Of a DNA stretch of 64,000 nt, positions 61,516 to 64,000 are shown piece by piece (the stretch's first letter is position 1; each line of letters begins with the position of its first letter). The notes beneath the pieces are model-generated. The model made no database searches and was not told the origin of the DNA. It was given only the letters and a program-made list of their open reading frames with translations. A program made the translations under genes and the position numbers. The stretch is from an uncultured Lachnospiraceae bacterium (lineage in GTDB: Bacteria > Bacillota > Clostridia > Lachnospirales > Lachnospiraceae), in the NCBI GenBank assembly GCA_948441955.1, contig CAOJQZ010000002.1, positions 40,902 to 104,901 on the forward strand, in the 5' to 3' direction.

Positions 61516-62289
61516 TTATACCACACTCTCCATCTCCAGCATATCCCCTCTGTAGCGAAGGGGAAGATGGTTAAGCTGACATTTGGGATTTGTTCTTGAT
61601 TCAATTGCAATTGTCCTGACAAAGCTTTTCCAGAGCCTTGCATATTCCGTCTCCTTATCCGACACTCTGGATACAAATGACTGATCGATAATCTCATTCC
61701 ACACAAGGACCCATTTTTTCCCCTTCTCATGTACCACAAACATCTGGTGCGTTTTATCATAAATCATCCAGTTTTCAAGGGGCAGCCGGTCTGCAAAGTG
61801 TGGTGCAAGACAGGTAAGCACCTGATTCTTCGGCGTGATCTCCGAATACAGCACTCCGTTCATAAGCTCCTTAAATCTCAAAAAGCCTTTGTAGCTGTGA
61901 GCCTCGCCTCCTACATTCCTGCTGAGCCTGAACACCTTTTCCACCTTCGGGTGGCTTAAATGCTCCATAATCCTCGTACTGTCCGGAATCTCTCTGGCAG
62001 CAAGTATTGTACCCAGAATGGCGTCTCCTTTCTCTGCATCCTCGGAAAGCGACGCGTGGTACAAATCCCACCAGGCCTTCCTCCCAAGATGCTTTTTTAT
62101 CAGATTTTCTACCGCCTGTGCCTTGCGTTCGGTCTCTTCAACCTGCCGGTACTCACAGAAGAGCTCCTGCTCCAATGCTTTTTTTAGGGCAATCCCGCAG
62201 TTCCCCCCGCTATCCTTTTCCTTCCATGCGTCATAGACTGCGGAAAAGATTCCCGCTATCGTATCATTGCATACATAAATAGTTTTCAT
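61516..62289 (-). CDS. DUF4130/TIGR03915 putative DNA metabolism protein
   Basis: A 257-residue protein of the TIGR03915 group, which is almost always beside a TIGR03916 radical SAM protein, as here. The N terminus is YVCNDTIAGIFSAVYDAWKE, a typical opening. RFKELMNGVLYSEITPKNQV and CLAPHFADRLPLENWMIYD lie in the middle, and the C terminus includes WKSFVRTIAIESRTNPKCQ. It has no transmembrane region and no catalytic motif I can identify. The ATG overlaps the stop of the radical SAM gene by four bases, so translation is coupled. Its biochemical role is unknown; linked operation with the radical SAM partner in DNA repair is a family-level inference. Confidence 0.93.
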   Translation of the reverse strand: MKTIYVCNDTIAGIFSAVYDAWKEKDSGGNCGIALKKALEQELFCEYRQVEETERKAQAVENLIKKHLGRKAWWDLYHASLSEDAEKGDAILGTILAAREIPDSTRIMEHLSHPKVEKVFRLSRNVGGEAHSYKGFLRFKELMNGVLYSEITPKNQVLTCLAPHFADRLPLENWMIYDKTHQMFVVHEKGKKWVLVWNEIIDQSFVSRVSDKETEYARLWKSFVRTIAIESRTNPKCQLNHLPLRYRGDMLEMESVV

Positions 62290-63617
62290 AACGAACCGCC
62301 TGCTTTTTCATAAAACATGCCTCCAAATTTCACATCATCAAATAAGGATAACTGCCGATATCCCATATTCTTTATCTCTTCAGGCAGCCGCTCTCTCACA
62401 TTCAAAAGATTTCTTGTAATATAATCCTCTTCAAGCTTTGTCGGATACATCATCCTTCCGCTGCAGGTGATAAAATACATAGCCCGCTTAAGCACAACTC
62501 CCATCTTCTGTAGGTCGGAAAACTCCAGCACCCCGAGCCTTCTTGCTTTCACGATACGCACTGCCGACTTATACCCAAGTCCCGGAACCCGAAGCAGCAT
62601 CTTATAATCAGCACGGTTAATTTCCACCGGAAACTGTTCCAGATGCTTAAGAGCCCAGTTGCATTTTGGATCAAACATCACATTAAAGTTCGGATTTTCC
62701 TCCGACAAAAGCTCTGACGCCTGAAAATGATAGTACCGAAGAAGCCAGTCCGCCTGATAAAGCCGATGCTCTCTAAGAAGAGGCGGCCCCTCATCCGTTT
62801 TTGCCGGAAGCGCTTTATCTTCATTTACATGGACGAACGCAGAGTAAAACACTCTTTTGAGCTCAAACTTCTGATACAGGGATTCCGCCACCTGAATAAT
62901 CTGGTAATCCGTTTCCGGCGTCGCACCGATAATCATCTGGGTGCTCTGTCCCGCCGGAACAAATCTCGGTGCATTGCGGTAAAGGGCAAGTTCCTGCTTA
63001 TTTTCTGCCATCTTGTTCTGCACAAGACGCATAGGCGCCAAAATATTCTTTCTGGACTTATGGGGCGCCAGGATCCTTAAACTGTCTGCTGTCGGAAGCT
63101 CCAGATTCACACTCATCCTGTCCGCTAAAAATCCCACTCTCCGTATCAGCTCCAGATTTGCTCCGGGAATAGCCTTCACATGAATGTATCCCTGAAAATT
63201 ATGTTCCCTGCGAAGCTTATAAAGTGCTGCATAAATCAATTCCATGGTATAGTCCGGGCTCTTTAAAATACCTGAGCTTAAAAACAAACCCTCAATGTAA
63301 TTCCTCCGGTAGAATTCCATTGTAAGCGTACAGATCTCATCTGGTGTAAAAGAGGTCCGGATTACATCATTGCTTCTTCTGTTAATACAGTATTTACAGT
63401 CATAGATACATTCATTGGTGAACAGAATCTTTAGAAGGGAAATACATCTGCCGTCTGCTGAAAAGCTGTGGCAGATTCCCGACTGCTCACAGCTTCCCAT
63501 ACCTGTCCCGTCTCCCTTGCGCGCAGTACCGCTGGAAGTGCATGCAACGTCATACTTGGCGGCATCTGTCAGTATATTTAATTTTTCATATAATGACATA
63601 GATTCCTGAATATACAT
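62286..63617 (-). CDS. TIGR03916 radical SAM protein, putative DNA modification or repair
   Basis: A 443-residue radical SAM enzyme. The cluster cysteines 70, 74 and 77 are in NECIYDCKYCINRR. The N-terminal 65 residues carry extra cysteines (DVACTSSGTARKG, GSCEQSGICHSF, GRCISLLK), a mark of the TIGR03916 group. The C terminus has a helix-hairpin-helix (LLRVPGLGYKSAVRIVKAR) as in DNA-binding proteins, so a DNA substrate is likely. I start at MYIQESM because AAGGAA lies eight bases upstream; a frame from 63644 would cover a LexA box. The gene heads the operon with DUF4130 and nuclease-helicase genes, behind two strong DinR/LexA boxes. Confidence 0.93.
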   Translation of the reverse strand: MYIQESMSLYEKLNILTDAAKYDVACTSSGTARKGDGTGMGSCEQSGICHSFSADGRCISLLKILFTNECIYDCKYCINRRSNDVIRTSFTPDEICTLTMEFYRRNYIEGLFLSSGILKSPDYTMELIYAALYKLRREHNFQGYIHVKAIPGANLELIRRVGFLADRMSVNLELPTADSLRILAPHKSRKNILAPMRLVQNKMAENKQELALYRNAPRFVPAGQSTQMIIGATPETDYQIIQVAESLYQKFELKRVFYSAFVHVNEDKALPAKTDEGPPLLREHRLYQADWLLRYYHFQASELLSEENPNFNVMFDPKCNWALKHLEQFPVEINRADYKMLLRVPGLGYKSAVRIVKARRLGVLEFSDLQKMGVVLKRAMYFITCSGRMMYPTKLEEDYITRNLLNVRERLPEEIKNMGYRQLSLFDDVKFGGMFYEKAGGSL

Positions 63618-63637
63618 AGCTGTTTCCTTTTTTATTT

Positions 63638-63688
63638 CAAACATTCGTTCGATACATTCATTATATATTCAAACATCCGTTCTGTCAA
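63638..63688 (-). promoter_or_regulatory. SOS promoter with two DinR/LexA boxes
   Basis: TTGACA (63683-63688) and TATAAT (63660-63665) have a perfect 17-base spacer on the minus strand. Box 1, AGAACGGATGTTTG (63670-63683), lies in the spacer from the -35 box; box 2, CGAACGAATGTTTG (63638-63651), lies just downstream of the -10. Compared with the B. subtilis-type consensus CGAACRNRYGTTYG, box 2 matches at every position and box 1 at all but the first. The centres are 32 bases apart, about three turns, so two dimers on one face of the helix would block RNA polymerase. No other place in the window was seen with such a pair. Confidence 0.9.
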
Positions 63689-64000
63689 GTCTTATTTAAA
63701 AATTTGTATCTTCTTTTCTATACAAGTTTTATTTTAGTTTTATCTCATAGTTTTTCATCTGAAAATGGTTGATTATCTCAAAAAAGCCTTGATTTACGGG
63801 CATACACGCAGGATTTCAAGCTGAATTTACTACCAATTTACTACTTTTGAGGGAAAGAGCCTTGATATGCCGCCCGGAACCCTGCCAGCCCAGCCACCAG
63901 CACACAGCATTGAGAAAGAATAAATGAAAACTGAATACGACGCAAACGCGGCGTTTCTCTATCCCAACACGGGAGAACAGGAACGCCGCTTTTTTTATGC
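63689..64000. other. Right-edge region, possible mobile-element boundary
   Basis: I found no convincing complete gene here. From about 63825 the plus strand has ATTTACTACCAATTTACTAC, a repeated TTTACTAC text like that next to integrase sites of some Clostridial elements, then a GC-rich stretch unlike the AT-rich promoter region before it. An open frame starts at ATG 63924 (MKTEYDANAAFLYPNTG) and runs off the edge; it lies over the hairpin described next, so it is doubtful. The junction is suggestive only. Confidence 0.4.
63948..63996 (+). terminator. Terminator-like hairpin at the right edge
   Basis: GCGGCGTT (63948-63955) pairs with AACGCCGC (63982-63989), with an inner CCC/GGG pairing, followed by seven T residues on the plus strand. 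No plus-strand gene is seen in front of it within the window, which supports a remnant or element boundary. Confidence 0.55.

Overview
The window looks like ordinary chromosome of a gut-type anaerobic Clostridium relative, most probably Lachnospiraceae. Support comes from an oxygen-independent class III ribonucleotide reductase, a long single-chain PurL, GlnRS, a sporulation-type SigH, T-box leaders, DUF1540 and DUF1461 proteins and a flavin-reductase/rubredoxin fusion. Species cannot be fixed from sequence alone. Most genes lie on the minus strand; plus-strand genes occur as short islands (13.9, 17.7, 22.4, 54.3-55.9 and 57.2-59.1 kb). There are no rRNA genes, CRISPR arrays, intact insertion sequences or prophage.

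Layout. 0-4 kb: nrdD-nrdG and an alanine/Na+ symporter. 4.2-5.4 kb: a decayed patch holding a probably frameshifted gene and a previously unlisted remnant of a two-component system. 5.4-8.1 kb: an AI-2E-family permease with metA, and a DUF1540 protein. 8.2-11.8 kb: a threonine T-box leads an aldo/keto reductase, a thioesterase and thrS. 11.8-18 kb: YdcF-like and SEC-C proteins, an acetyltransferase, purA, cls and small proteins. 18-22.2 kb: a peptide-use operon (pepT, YfcC-type carrier, PepV-like dipeptidase). 22.4-30.6 kb: regulators, glnS, an ABC exporter and a MATE pump. 30.6-35 kb: a cysteine T-box leads cysE-cysS-mrnC-rlmB-sigH, followed by tRNA-Thr. 35-45.8 kb is rich in signalling: a kinase/regulator pair, a receiver-(p)ppGpp synthetase fusion heading an ispF cluster, tRNA-Met and tRNA-Val, a PAS hybrid kinase, and gdhA. 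46-54.2 kb: purL, DUF1461, an AlaX-type editing protein and argS. 54.3-59.1 kb: a rubredoxin-flavoprotein/endonuclease IV pair and a GntR-ABC operon. 59.1-63.7 kb: an apparent SOS operon of a radical SAM protein, its DUF4130 partner and a nuclease-helicase. The last 300 bases look like the edge of something else, possibly a mobile element.

The strongest candidates for new biology are (1) the three-gene DNA-repair operon at 59.1-63.7 kb, whose consensus promoter carries two near-perfect DinR/LexA boxes, and (2) the alarmone synthetase fused to a phosphoacceptor domain at 40.6-41.7 kb, near a hybrid histidine kinase. Also notable are a threonine T-box separated from thrS by two metabolic genes, sigH within a cysteine T-box operon, and a family of 32-bp perfect palindromes at gene ends.
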